Assembly: GCA_013398295.1 (NCBI GenBank)
Contig: VZSF01006574.1
Location: 744,001 to 808,000, forward strand
DNA length: 64,000 nucleotides
Reading direction: 5' to 3'
Origin: Chionis minor
Lineage: Eukaryota; Chordata; Aves; Charadriiformes; Chionididae
Shown here: positions 12,861 through 25,500 of the stretch, one piece after another
Numbering within the stretch: position 1 is the first letter of the stretch
Layout of the letters: every line of letters starts with the position of its first letter
Translations under genes and position numbers: made by a program
The notes under the pieces: generated by a model
Told to the model about the DNA's origin: nothing
The model's input: only the letters and a program-made list of their open reading frames with translations
The model's database searches: none

Positions 12861-13773
12861 ACACATCGCTACAAAGGTTAGGCGAGTCAGCAAATGTCTG
12901 CGGGGAGTGCGCTGTGCATCGCCGACCCCGCCGTGGAGTGGGGGAGGCAGGGGATAACCTCGGCAAACCCCAGTCAGCCCTGTTTCCTATCATTCCGGCA
13001 AGTCTGAAGATTTACTTTCACCCTGAAGGTAATCAGTCAGTCGTGATTTTGACCTACAGTTTAATGTGCCCTCTTGCTATAGTTACAGACATCCTCCTTC
13101 TGGTTACGTTCCCTGCTGTGACTAATGGCATCTTTGCAGTTAAAGAGGTGGTTTTTAAAGAAAAACATCCAACTTTCAGTGCTGTTACCGAGTTTACAGT
13201 TTTTAGCAAAAACAATGGCACAGCAGTCCTTGCTATGGCCAATGAACTTGACATTTTTCGGGCGCAAACATCTACGTGTATATTTATATACCTTTCTCAA
13301 AACCCCTAAATACACAGGAAGCATCAATTTTCCTGTCACTGTTCATGCAATGGATCATCAGTCTCAGTATTCACTATTTACAGTTAAGTATGTTTAAAGT
13401 TCACTTCCTCCATTCATACAAAATATCCTTGATCAGACAAAGTTTTTTGAAAATCAAATTGCTTTGCACAAATGCAAACAAAAATGGAAAGAAGTTTGCA
13501 AAGAATCAGGAACTGAGTATCACATGATACTGAGATACTAAGTGAGCTTTACAAATACGATCCTTCCAGTGGGGTTTTCTGGAAGATGCTTAAGGGTGAT
13601 ACGAGGAACCATTTCTGAAAGGTAAAACCATAATGGTTTTAAAGGTATTTTGCAAAATACCTCAATCATTAATAAATATTCCTTTGAAAACACTGCAGTG
13701 ACTGAAGGTAGTTCTCCAAACAGAAGAACAGGTTTTTAGATTAAGTGACCACTTTAAATAAATTCAATTGATT

Positions 13774-13789
13774 TGTGTGTGTGTGTGTG
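13774..13789. repeat. (TG)n microsatellite
   Basis: Eight TG units in a row; a simple dinucleotide repeat likely to vary in length. Confidence 0.95.
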
Positions 13790-14663
13790 GCAAGAAAATC
13801 AGCAGAAAGTAGCTCGAGTTTGCTTTTCTTTGCTAGATAAGACTGCAGATGTCATCTGGATGCTAATTGGAGTCATTGTAGAATTGTGTTAGATGCCCTG
13901 TTCTCATTCAATATTGTGGCAGGTAACATAGTACCTGTGTTCTTCCAGAAAGGATCAATGACACAAAGGTAGTTTTCTGCTGAACGGAGAAAACAGACAA
14001 TTAGAAAATCACTATTTGTATTCAATTTCTGTTTACACTCGTTGACCACATCTCTTGCAAGTGCGCATTTCTCTCTAGCTTCAGAAATACACAAATATAT
14101 CAGCACCAGAAGTCTCCTCTCGTTTTACTTTGCAATTCAGGAATGCTTTATTAATCAACACAAGATGCATTCATTGAACTGGATTAATCCTGCATAAGTA
14201 ATTTTGAAATTTCCTGCTGAAGTTATTTTTCATTTCTGGGAACAAATCATTTATTTGGATTTTCATATATCAGGATCACAGAGATTTACCACAGTCAGAT
14301 TTTAATTTTAGTTACATCTGAGCTGGTTTATATATTAGGACACATAGTTTTGCATGAGAGCATCTTCTAAAATCTGTAATTGGTGTGGAACACTGACATG
14401 CACAGAATACATCTGACAAGGTCCACAGAGTTAGGTTCAGTTTCGCTGATCAACATCTATGCTGCAGATTAACTGAATCTTTTATGGCATTACAAACCCT
14501 CCAGAATTCATTAGTGTACTTTCCCTTCCCGCTAACCACGCTGACCTCCAGCGCTGCTGTCGCCGCTTCCTTCGTCTGGACCCAAGAGGCTGAAACACTG
14601 ACTCTTTTCTGCTGCAGCACTAACAACAGAAATGAGAATGTGTATCTTTTAAACTGCTCAGGA

Positions 14664-14685
14664 GTGTGTGTGTGTGTGTGTGTGT
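14664..14685. repeat. (GT)n microsatellite
   Basis: Eleven GT units in a row on the plus strand; a simple dinucleotide repeat likely to be length-polymorphic. Confidence 0.95.
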
Positions 14686-15639
14686 TGGCAAATACCGTCT
14701 TGGCCTCTTCAGCACTGTTTGGGATTTCTGCCTCCTTTGTCTGTACCTGGAAAGCTCCATTTAAATTGAAACATGGTCTGTCCCTTAAAAGCAAGAAAAC
14801 TAGAGTACTATATTGACAAGTGATGGTAATACAATACAAACCAGTGTATACATAATGAGGTTTTCGCATGGATTTTTCTCAGAAATTGGCTCACAGATGC
14901 AGATAGCAGAGTAAATCACTGTATTAAAAGTAGGAAGGGGCACAAACACGAAAAGGAAAGCAATGCCAGCTTTTGGGAGGTAGGTGCACAGTACCTTTGA
15001 AGATAGTGCTAAAATCAATGAAAAGCCTATTTCTGAAATGCCATCTTTGTCTGTCTTAAGGGCACCTGTATGGGTTGCAGGTCAGCAGCAACCCACCCTT
15101 CTCACACTTCTCAGGCAGTGGATGGGAGCACAGCTCAGCACCAGGGAAACAGCTCCGTTCCCTGTCTGTTGTTTTCCAGGCCCCGCTCCCATAGCTAGGC
15201 AACTTCGTCACGCTGAGGACAAAGAGCAGATCAATGTTTAGCAGGAAGGACAGCAGAGAAGGAGAATGCAGGAACACCCCAGGTGTCCAGCTCCCAAAGA
15301 TGACTCCCATCTGTGCATCAGAAATGGAGAAGACGCTTCCCTCCAGCCCAGTGGGGACCAGGACTTGTGACCCATCTGCTCTTCCTTTGCTTCTCCTGAC
15401 CAGGGCAGCTCTCCTCCCGTGCCACAGGGGCTGCCTGGTTGCGTGCTTGCCGCAGCCCAGGCACCACAGCGAGGTGCAGCTGGGCATCTCCCTCACGACT
15501 TCAGTTGTGCTGAAGTCTGTGCATTGAAAGCTCGAGTACTGCGACACCCGAGTACTCCACCGATTTGATCCTTCTGCTTGACAGCTAGACCACTGGAAAC
15601 AATGACGACAACAGGAGGGGTACCACCACCAAGTGCTTC

Positions 15640-15990
15640 TTTAGTTTCACATTTATTTCATGTCCTCTTTTATTGCATTTTCTCGTGTTTCTCTTGTGCT
15701 CTTTGTATCGCCTCTCCTGCCACTTCTTTCCAGGCTTGGTCTGATGTGTGTTTCTCAGAAACTATCATTACTCCAGGGCCTTACTTTCTCTAAGCCCTTC
15801 ATCCACAAGAACTTCCCACTTTCTCCTCCTGCGGGGTCTCATTTTCTTTTTTTCCTTTCATTCTTACCTCTTTCTTCTTGCTTCGTTCCCTCGCTTTCTA
15901 AATCATCTCTCTGCCCACCGCTTCCACCTTCTCTTCCTTCTCCCACGTTACTTAAAAAGAAGACATACATATCCCTCCCTTTCTCTTCTG
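15640..15990. repeat. Pyrimidine-rich low-complexity stretch
   Basis: The plus strand is strongly biased to C and T, most densely at 15800-15950, which contains many short 'cttc', 'tttcc' and 'tctcc' runs. It is low-complexity DNA. Open frames read across it are compositional artefacts rich in Ser, Leu and Phe. Confidence 0.75.
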
Positions 15991-16895
15991 AAATAAACTC
16001 ATTAATGAAACAGTCCTATTCATTGTGCTATCTTACCGCAGTTGCTGCTGGCTCACCTTTCCCTTCCCCATTAAATATTTGAACAGGACTGATCCTCTCT
16101 TGTTAGACCAGGCTCTCCCATTGCTCTCCCTGCCACCCCTCAGCACAGCTCACACTTCATAAGCACGAGGATCAGGAACTGCCTTTTCGCTTGCTCGGCG
16201 CACCCACTTGGTTTGCACAGGAAGGTTCTGGTCCACAACAAATGTTGGTAGGCATGAATAAACACATCTAGTAGAGTAACTGGTATTGATTATGATTCTG
16301 CTTCCTGGCAAAACCCCTGCCTTTACCTCGTCTTCTCAGCCTGGCAATACCTCTTGTTCCAACTCCTCCACTGCTGACCCATGGCAGTGCTTGCCCTCCA
16401 AGAACAGAAATACCCATAGTTAGAAGGGTCAATCACCACAGGAGGGATATTTTGAAGAAGGAAGAAATTGCCACAACTAGCATGAAATTCCTCAAAGCGA
16501 GACTGCGTTTAACTGGGTGGCATCCTTTTCACTTACCCTGCCACAGGATGGAGGAACCGGCCGAGCAGCGCAAGGAAGAGGCATTTCACAAGTGTGTGAT
16601 GGCATCAGGAGGCTTCCGAGATCCACCCCTGCCCGCAGGCATGCAGGGGGCACGTTCCCTGCTGGAAGCACAGGCCAGGCAGGTGAGCTCAGGGGAAGAC
16701 TCTGACTCACAACATCTTACTGCGTCCGGTGCGTTTACAAGCACTGAGTAATGACACTTGGAGAAGAATAAGGCTGTTATGTACGGCCACAAAATAAAAG
16801 AAGTTTACGCATCTACATGATAAAAAAAAGTTCCAAAGAATTTAATGTAGATATTATTTATACATACATTTTATAAGTAGGAATATGGCAGACAG

Positions 16896-19415
16896 TTGAA
16901 TTAGTACATAAAGTTTTATTTAAAGTTTCCCCCCTACAAGCAAGCTTCATTTACACAGTCTAGTACTGTACAAAATTTACATCCTTTGTGTGTCTTATTC
17001 AGTTAGCACTTTCCTTGGTCATGCCTTCCTGAAAGATAGAAAGATTTACATACAGTCCTCATAAATCTTTAAATTATCTTGGTAAAAAAAAAAAAAAGAA
17101 CCCCTTAAAAGGACAACAAATATCCTTTAAAAATGGTACATTTTAGTAGAGACAGGTGACAGTCAGTGTTTAATGGCAGGCCTTATCCTGATCTTAAATG
17201 TCATTCATGGTTTCCTCATTTAGTATCTTAACAGTTTCCTTTCTATATATATTTATATTTATATACTTTCAACAGGAAAAAAAAAAGTCATGATTGCACC
17301 AAATATATTTTACAAGGGATCCCTTGGATCTGAACAATATAAATAAATACAAAACCAACTAAGATTGCACTATATAGTAGAAATGGATTGAGATTTCAGG
17401 ATATACACTCCACCTTTATGAGTTCCTTTGTGATGCTCACTGGAAAACTCCCCAACGGCACATTCAAATATTAACATCTTCAGATAATTATTTTGTTTAA
17501 ACAATTTTTTCCCGGGCGTGCAGCTACCTCATCAATTGGGTTATTGCATTTGTATGGTATCAGTCTTCTACTGCATTACTCCCGATTTTACAACTGTGTA
17601 ATTCTGCTGCAAGCAAGGGAGTCGCACTGCAATAAAACTGGACTGATGCCAGAGAGAAACAGTCCCATGGTATTTGCTCTCTGTTATTTATATTGCTCTC
17701 AAGCTTCAATATATAGTGTAATTTCTGTGTACATTCGCCCTCTTTCTATTTTGCAAAGCAAATAATGAATTCTTCCTCCCATCTATTGCCTCTGCAGCAG
17801 AAAGCAACCTCCAGTAGTTGCCTGCTCTGTGCTTAATGCACTGGCGTTAAGTCCTATCGCGGAAGATATGTGCAGGCTTGAAAACGCAGGATCTGAGTCT
17901 CCGTTGCCTTTTATCTGATGCAGCCAGTTACGACTAGGCAAATTAAAGGGGCAGATTCTTAGCTGACATAAACCAAACACATTCACTGGCTTCAATGGAG
18001 CAATGTCAGTTTATACCAGAGAAGCGGACGGCCCTGAGGGTAATGGAGGCAGCACCAGTAAACCACAATGGAAGAGTTATGCATATGCTCTTCTGAGTTG
18101 TAGACGATGACGTTAACTGCCAGGCAGTGAAGAATCAGGCTCAGATTGTGTCACTGCTTTTGCAAAGCCAGGACAGAAAGACGCAAGATCAAAACGTAGA
18201 CCGCCTGATTCCTGCAAGCAACTATGAGTTCATGACGCAAGTCCTAAATGCTACTGGTCTCGTGTGGTAACATTCTGAACTCGCTTTGCAATGTGTAAAT
18301 AATTACGCAGGCTGTAAGGCAGTGGAAAGTCTAGCCTCATTATTACTTTGGATCAATGGTAAAAATCTGTCAGCGTACATTTTAAGATCAACCACAGAGG
18401 AGTATTTCAACCACTTACCAGTGTCTCTCCAAAATTGTGCATAATCATTTAAGAGCCCAAAGCAACACATTTATAGTTAAACGCAGCCTTCTTCTCCTTG
18501 GAAGCAACTAGCATGGATGCTCCTATCTAACAGGTTAGTGAAAAGTAAGTAAGGGTTCTGGTGCTTCGTTAAGTGGCCGTAGAAATAATTTACTTTACGA
18601 ACCCAGAATTTAAGGTGTAGGACCAAACTTCTGTTATACTAATGTAAAAACAGTCATTCCATGTGATTTCAGTGAAATGACTCTGACTTTACACAAGCGT
18701 GATTAGAAGAATTTGATCCTAATCCCTAAGCTGCTATTGCAAGAAGTGCTCTGTAAAGCATGGCTTTCATTGTAGTCTGCTTTCCGCTGCACTTACACGT
18801 GGGGACTTTGAAGGCAGAGCGTATTAGATGCCAAGCTGTGCAAAAACTGAATGATATTTCTTTACCTTTTATAATCTTCTGATGCTGTGTTGCTTGCAGA
18901 GCATGTGAAGTAGCTGTAGGTTAGGATTACAGAGGAGGAGACAATTCTGCAATGCAGTGCGAGCTTTTCACTATCTGAATTCTGAAGCATTCATGAAAAC
19001 AACATCCTCATGACTTCAACACAGATCACATGCAGGTAGATACAATGCACAATACTGATCTTGTCTCTTCAGGCTGTATTTGAACATTTAGCCTTCATTT
19101 TTTCAAAGTTAAATTTAACGTGAGGAATATCTCTGCTGCAGGATAAAGTTAAAATCAGTCTGAAATGGCAGTCTGTCAGCATGTAATGTTCGGTGTGTTT
19201 TAGCTGCTTGCTTCGTAAGACACCAGCATCTATCTGAGATGGGACAACACTTGGGTTTTGTTTTCTTGTAGTCTGCTCCTAAAGCATAAATATGGAATAA
19301 GGGGTCAATTATGGTAGCTTTGTTTTAACAGGAATCCTGTTCTAATAAAATATTTACGTCACCCGTCATTATTTGCCCAAATGCAATCAGTGTTCGTGTC
19401 AGTGCTCCTTGACTA
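16896..19415 (-). other. KLHL14: KLHL14 3' untranslated region (inferred extent)
   Basis: This runs from just after the KLHL14 stop codon to the expected cleavage site 10-30 nt beyond the minus-strand AATAAA at 16915-16920. That gives a UTR of about 2.5 kb, contiguous with the last coding exon. It is AT-rich and has no long minus-strand frame. It contains a plus-strand A14 run at 17084-17097, which is U14 in the mRNA, and an AU-rich stretch at about 17240-17275 of the kind that often binds stability factors. A variant ATTAAA signal (plus TTTAAT, 17169-17174) could give a slightly shorter form. The extent is inferred from the signal hexamer only; transcript data would decide it. Confidence 0.55.
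16915..16920 (-). terminator. Poly(A) signal AATAAA for KLHL14
   Basis: The plus strand reads TTTATT, which is AATAAA on the coding strand, about 2.5 kb after the stop codon. I see no canonical AATAAA closer to the stop on this strand. Downstream on the minus strand the sequence is A/T-rich and includes a U run (opposite the A run near 16823-16829), acceptable as a downstream element. Confidence 0.55.
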
Positions 19416-19556
19416 TCATTTGTTGTACGGTACACAGGCTGGCAATATGACAGTTGAACAAGCAGGTCCTGCGAGTGGCTCCGCAACGTCTCCTTCGAGT
19501 TCTGTCCAAGTCCCTTTCTCAGGACTATAGCAAATAGTAGATGATTTGTAAGCTCC
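19416..19556 (-). CDS. KLHL14: KLHL14 coding exon 8 (last), with stop codon
   Basis: The exon starts after a clean acceptor (ttattacag on the minus strand) and reads GAYKSSTICYSPEKGTWTEL, then EGDVAEPLAGPAC, ending at CVPYNK and TGA (19416-19418). It supplies the last strands of kelch repeat 6 and the short C-terminal tail. The CVPYNK terminus is the same as I recall for mammalian KLHL14, so the gene has its native end. Phase 0 junction with the preceding exon. Confidence 0.96.
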   Translation of the reverse strand, partial: GAYKSSTICYSPEKGTWTELEGDVAEPLAGPACSTVILPACVPYNK

Positions 19557-22500
19557 CTGTAATAAAACAAAAAGTCATATTAAATGTGGCATATGTTAAA
19601 TCCAAGTCACACATCAGCTTTGAAGACCAAAAGCCACTTCTTTTTGAAAGTGACTTGTGGTTTTGGGCCCTGCTTTAGGAGTCCTTCAAGAGGTTTGGTT
19701 TTTACATAGGCCTCTGCGAATCAGGCTCCTTTACAAGCACCTTATAAGCAGAGGCATAGGCACGCAATCCTGTCAATCGCTTTTGACAAATTACAGCTGA
19801 ATTTTATATTACTCCGAATCAATGTATACAATCTGATAATAAACTCATCTAAATAGAAAAGCACAAGGGTGAAAAAATACTCCGCATTCTCCACAAGTTG
19901 AAAACCAAACCAAACCCAGCCCCTGCAGCTACCTCATCCCTTGCCTCCTCTCAATCCCATTCGAGTCACATACGAACTGCCCGCAAGAGCTCGGAAGGAA
20001 TGGGAGGGTCACTGTAGAAAGCAGGTACACACCATACTCCAGCTGTAGCCTCCTACAAGGTAAATACTGTCATCGAGGACTGCACAGCCAGGGCCACTGC
20101 GACCCTCCAGAATAGGAGTCTGGAGGATATTCCACTGGTCGCCTTTTGGATCATAGCATTCCACAAGCATTACGTCGAGATGGGAGAAACCTGGATAAGG
20201 GCATTGAGAAAGGAGAACATGCATTATGACATACTGTTTTATTATTTGTTTTACTGTTAAATTTAGTCATTTAAAGTTGTAATTATATTACTACAATTAT
20301 AATGTCACTGTTAAACTTCCTTCTAGAAAATACTGCCATATACATTTAAGCCATCTTCTGTCATGTTAATGTCCTATTATTTCAGTTCAAATAGATCTGC
20401 TGAAAGCTTTTACCATTAGTTCTACAGCCTTCTACAAATGACAAGTACATATAAAACCTGAACAGATCAGAAAGAAACACTCAGGAATAACCCATTAATG
20501 ATGAAAGCAGATTCAAGCAATATTCCTCCTCGTCTATCAGTACTAACACGATTTTGAACATGTATGAAAAGACTGTCCTGGCAGTCTTTCCCAAAGGTCA
20601 GCAGATCTAATCTATTCAAAAGTCAACAGATTAAATCTCACTCAGAAATCAATGCCTAACAAGTCCAGGTAGACCTTAGACAACTGATACCACTTGGTTC
20701 CAGACAGACAAGGTGCTTAGCATGATGGATGTGATCTTCTGGACCAGCTTCAACTTTCAAGCCAATGTAAGATGTACTACTGAGCAAGCAGCTGTGATGT
20801 GACAAAGTCTTTAAAGCGACAGAAGATGTAGCAAAAAAACCTGGTGGTCCCATCCCTCCCTGACAGAGGAAAAAAGGCTCCACGCGACAACTACTTCGCA
20901 ATCACCAAAGAGCAGTTGGGTCTCAGCTCAAGACTCTCAAGCTCTATCAGTTAGTGTCAGTTAAGTGAGCTGAACACAGACATAGAACCCACGAGCCCTG
21001 GTTCCTGCTCCAATATTTAGACATTTCCCTATCTCAAACTACCTTCTTTATCAGAGCACCACAGTAAAATTATGGCTTTCTTAACATGCTGGGATGCTTT
21101 ACTTGAGATTACTGTCTTCTCCCTCAAGGTATGACAGAAAAGAGAAATTAGTTTTTCTGGAAAAGGGCATTTGGTGATACTAGTACTTCCCAATGACGCT
21201 GCCTGTAAGAGTATTATTTACCTAAGGAACAAACAGCTACGATGAAGTAATTTTTCTTTGCTGTAAAGTTTGCAAGGGGCTATAGAAAGGCCACTGCAGC
21301 ACGCCCAGAATCTGTCAAAAGCTCCGTAACAAACTGCAATATGCACACGGCTAGCTGTGATGCGGTAAACGCACTGCTGACGCTAGTATACAGATCTGGC
21401 TTCACAAAGCAGGGCTTTGCCATGGAGCCCTGCTATTCCCACCCAGTTGGAGAATTTGTAGCATTTCATCCGCGCTTGAGTCCCCTCTCTCTCCTCCCTT
21501 TCCTTGCAGTTCCTCCTTTTGTTTCACTGTACAGAAGAAACCAGTTTTACAAAAAGCCCCGCTACCAGACAGCCGGCAGCTTTCCAGAAGCCTGGATGTT
21601 AAATACCTCTCACAAGAGTGAGCAATTAATACATAACAAAGGCACCTAGGGCAACAGTTGTAGAGGCAAAAATGCAATGTTTATTAGAAGTTCCTTCTTT
21701 TCCAGAAGGGAAACTGGGCAAAAAAAAGAAAGAGAAGGCAGGATGGAAGCAATTCAAGCCTACGCAAACCAAAGCACGTGCTTTAGCTACAAGTGGGGTG
21801 TGACATATTTGTTGACTTCTACTTTAGAAGGAGAAAAAGCCATCACTGTGGAGCTCCACAACTTCTACAACATTTGCAGGTGCACGTGTGCAACTAGCTT
21901 TTGCCCCCTTCCCCCTGTAAAGTCCAGTCCAGGAACACCCATCACAACTGGGGCTGGGGAGTGGAGGCACAGCAGCCCTGCACCTGGCTGCAGGGGTTTA
22001 TGCACCAGTACCATTTACCAGCAAAAATTCACATCTGAGACTTTGTCCCCTACACACTCCACAGGCATCCAGATCTCCAAAAAGCAGCACGTGGCTTCAG
22101 AGTCTCACAGGGACTTGGGTGTTGGAGTCATCCAGGCACATGGCCTGGTGTTACTGGCAGTTAACATGGCTTTTTCCTTTGCATTACAATTTTCTCTTTT
22201 GTTGTAGTGAGGCTTTTTTTTTTTTTTTCCAAGCAAGAACGGAGAAAGGAAAAAAAAAAGGGAATATAAACTGTCAAATATTGTCAGGGGACAAAGGAGC
22301 AGGAGCTGTGCTTTTTGTCTAAGTGGCTGGATTAAGCAGAATCTCTTTAGCAGTAATAACAACAGCATGTAGGTATTAAGACAAAAATACCAGATGCCTA
22401 AGCAGTAGTTATTTTAATGTGAGACCTTTTCAAAAGATGAAAACAAGAGACCTCTAAAAAGAATTATAATTAACAAGCTACATTTAATACTAAAAAGGGT

Positions 22501-25500
22501 TCTAAAGAGCCTAGTCCTAATATTTAATGGCTGGAGAGTTTTTTTTTTCCCTCTTCATTAAATCTGGAGCTTGTTTTTGTGTGTTGCTCTGAATAAAGCT
22601 CTCTCTAACTGCACATTTTGGAAAATGATTTACAGAGGAAAATATTGCTGGTACTTTCGGGTCAAAGAATAATCTGTTTGTTTCATTGAATTCTTGGTAA
22701 TGACAAATTGTCCATGCCTTTGAGTAATGGAAGCTCCCATTTTTATTATCTAAAGCATTCATTACTCATATATTTAATGTACTGTTATAATTTTAAAATA
22801 ATTTGCATAAAATGTTTTTAAAATTGCTGGCTCAAGTGTCCTGTTAAATTGTGTTGCCTGGTTTTTAATGTATTTAACAATGACTGTCTAACAAAAATAT
22901 TCTTTATCAGGAGATGGGGGACACTGAAATGCTTTTTCGCGATTAAAAATGTGACCTTTCAAATGGTTTCCTCCAATTGCATACAGTCGATCATTCATTA
23001 CAGCCAAAGTGTGGATTGCTCGCTTTGTGTTCATGTCCTGTTTTCGGGCCCAGACGTCCATCACAGGGTCATAGCAGTACAGCCAGGGGACATATTCTCC
23101 ATTGTGAACACCTCCTGCAAAGTAAATATGCCTCTGTTAATTAACGTCAATAAAGACATTGCGCCGCACCAGGAATTTAGCTCTATGATTTTTGGGTTCT
23201 AGGGTTTTATTCTTGTTGTTTGGGTTTGGGTTTTTCGGTTATGTATAGCAGGAATTATAAAAGACACTGGCCTGAAATATATATCTTGCCATTGTGAACA
23301 GCTCCCGCGTGGGCTGCCAAAGGTTGCGGTAACGAAGACACGTAACGCCACTCGTTTGTCTCCAGGTTGTAGCACTCCACGCTGGACAAGTAGCCAGTTT
23401 CATTTCTCCCACCGATTACATACAAGTTCTTGTCAAGGCGACAGGCGTAGAAACTGGCTCTCCTGGAGGACAGGGCACAACAAAACAAAAGAAGCCAACA
23501 ACAAACCAATTAGCCACGTCAACCCTCATTTTTTCCTCTCCAGTTGACTCCCTGAACTAAGATAGCTGCTCCATCAAATGCTACTTCAGAGAGAAGTGTC
23601 CAGGAGCTTCGCATGCTTATGGCTATCCTGGAGACTGTGGCTGCTTTGCTGATCAAACATATGCTCCACATCAAATAAATACTTCATTTTCGGTGTCAAA
23701 ACAAATAAGCACACATAAACCTGGCAGAAAATACCCCTTTTCAAAGCTGTTTGTTGCTTTTTCACACCCGTGAAAGATAAAAAGGTGCTCATTAATACTT
23801 GGGGCATTACCTTGTAAGGGATATAACAACTCAGTAAGACAAAGTGAAAAATGAGGTAGATAATGTAACAATAATAAATTATCTTGACATTCACTTTCTT
23901 TATGGTCCTTCAAGGGTCATTGTTCCCAATTTACTAAGAGAACCACATCATCAAAATTTTTCTTCAATTATCATTTTTTTCTTCTTTCTGCAGTACTGCA
24001 AATAGAACAACTTCCCTTACGCTAGGCACAATATTACATTTCTGCCCTTTAACTCAAGAGAGGCCCATCTCCATCCAGCTAACTCTGAGAAAAGTTTGAG
24101 CCACCTGCCCGCTTTCACGTGCGTCTCAGGTACGCAGGAAAACAGTTGTTTTTTCTGGTCAGGACTGCTAGTCACGTATTAGCTCGTCTTCCTTGTGCTC
24201 CGAAATTAATGGTGAGTGCCTGTTGCTGAAGTAAAAATAGACTAGTAGACAATTTTGAGAGACCCCGTCTGGGGTAATCCATTTTCACAGGGAGCTCCCT
24301 GGATCACTCAGCAGCAGGAAGGTTTACTAGGGTAGAGGCCTTTAATTTTAAGCTGCAATGACACAAGAAAGAAAACTGTGAAAGAGCACAGCTAGGCTAG
24401 GACGAAGACCTGTACAAAACGTTGAACGGCAAGAACTGTCAGTCCCAAACCTCAAATTTTCTCCTGGGTGAAACTGGAGCGGCGTGGGGGCCCGGAGACA
24501 AGCAGGCAGGTCAGGCACGGCAAGGTGTAGCTCTGATGGCCCCTGCGAAGCAGGCACGCTGGAGTGTGGCTGCAGCTTGCCAAACCCCGCTCCCTGGCTG
24601 ATACAACGCGCTCCGGTTCCTGCCCAGGCTCCCGAATTTGAATCCAGGAGTGGCTGCATAGTGCACTCCTGAATTCCACGGCAAATCGTGGGGGCTCGAT
24701 GGTCACCTGGCACCATCAAGGGCTCGACCCCACAGACCGCCGCAAGGCATTCCCGACGAGCAGTGGTGGTCCACGTACAGAGCACAAGACCCTGCAATTA
24801 ACAGCTCTGGTATCTCCCAACTCCGCCCCAGGCTTCCCTACAGCCATCCCAGGACAAAGTGAGCTAGCAAAGCCTGGTGTGCCACGTCTCTCACCTGCCA
24901 CCTAGCAAGGCATGCATTCAGCAGCATTTCCTTCAGTGATGGCACCAATAAGGTCTCTCTTCTTTACCCAGCTGCCCATTTTCACAAAATTTGTAATACG
25001 CTTTAACATTCTGGAGACGTTTCCCTCTTTGTCCAATGTGGCTGAGCCCAGCTGGTGGTTTGTAAGCTGGAGGAGAGGTCAGGCAGACATGAAGATACAG
25101 CCATGGAAACGGCAGGGCTGGCTGGGCATTGAGGGAGAGACCTGACACAACACTGCCTGTTTCTGGACTTACTTTTTGGATCTTGTGCCACCTGAGAGCA
25201 CTCCTCACCAGCTAGGGTCACCGAGCACCTGTCATCTACCTCTTTGCTTTCACCATGCATCCACATGGGCAACTTGGACGGTGCAGGACAGCATCTCTTG
25301 TTGAGTGGGAATGGGACCACCACCACAGGGACAAGGCTACCGAAAAAAAAGTTGCAAACAGGAGGACAGGAATACTGCTAGCTGCCTCCAGCTCAACTGA
25401 CGAATTAAATAAGACCATTTAATTTATCTGTCAATGGGCAGATAGAAGCTGATGGCATATATTGCTCTGCATGGTCAGGCAGCAAATTGTGCATCTATGT

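Larger units (their letters stand above)
1..16895. other. Non-coding region downstream of KLHL14
   Basis: This is flanking DNA beyond the inferred 3' end of KLHL14. I find no exon with recognisable protein similarity on either strand. The open frames present (up to about 170 codons) have no recognisable domain and look like chance openings in locally GC-rich DNA. It does contain a decayed CR1 LINE, a CpG-dense patch, an old SINE/LINE tail, GT microsatellites and a pyrimidine-rich tract, listed separately. Base composition alternates between AT-rich stretches and GC-richer patches, for example 4.6-5.1, 5.6-6.7, 8.0-8.6, 9.8-10.1 and 11.2-11.5 kb. I could not recognise the next gene along the chromosome. 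Confidence 0.6.

Noticed and set aside
15660..16082. 140-codon Ser/Leu/Phe-rich plus-strand frame suggestive of membrane segments
   Set aside because: It reads through a pyrimidine-rich low-complexity tract; the hydrophobic look comes from C/T bias.
19416..20190. KLHL9/KLHL13 as the gene identity
   Set aside because: The final kelch repeat and CVPYNK terminus fit KLHL14; KLHL9 is a single-exon gene, and KLHL9/13 differ in the last repeat as I recall them.
20960..21010. Phrase 'gaacccacgagccctggttc' resembling a tRNA-SINE or MIR block
   Set aside because: Too short, and flanks do not continue the match.
21677..22207. 176-codon open frame, plus strand, inside intron 6
   Set aside because: Composition is mixed and domain-free; it ends in poly(T) low-complexity DNA and is antisense to a well-supported intron.
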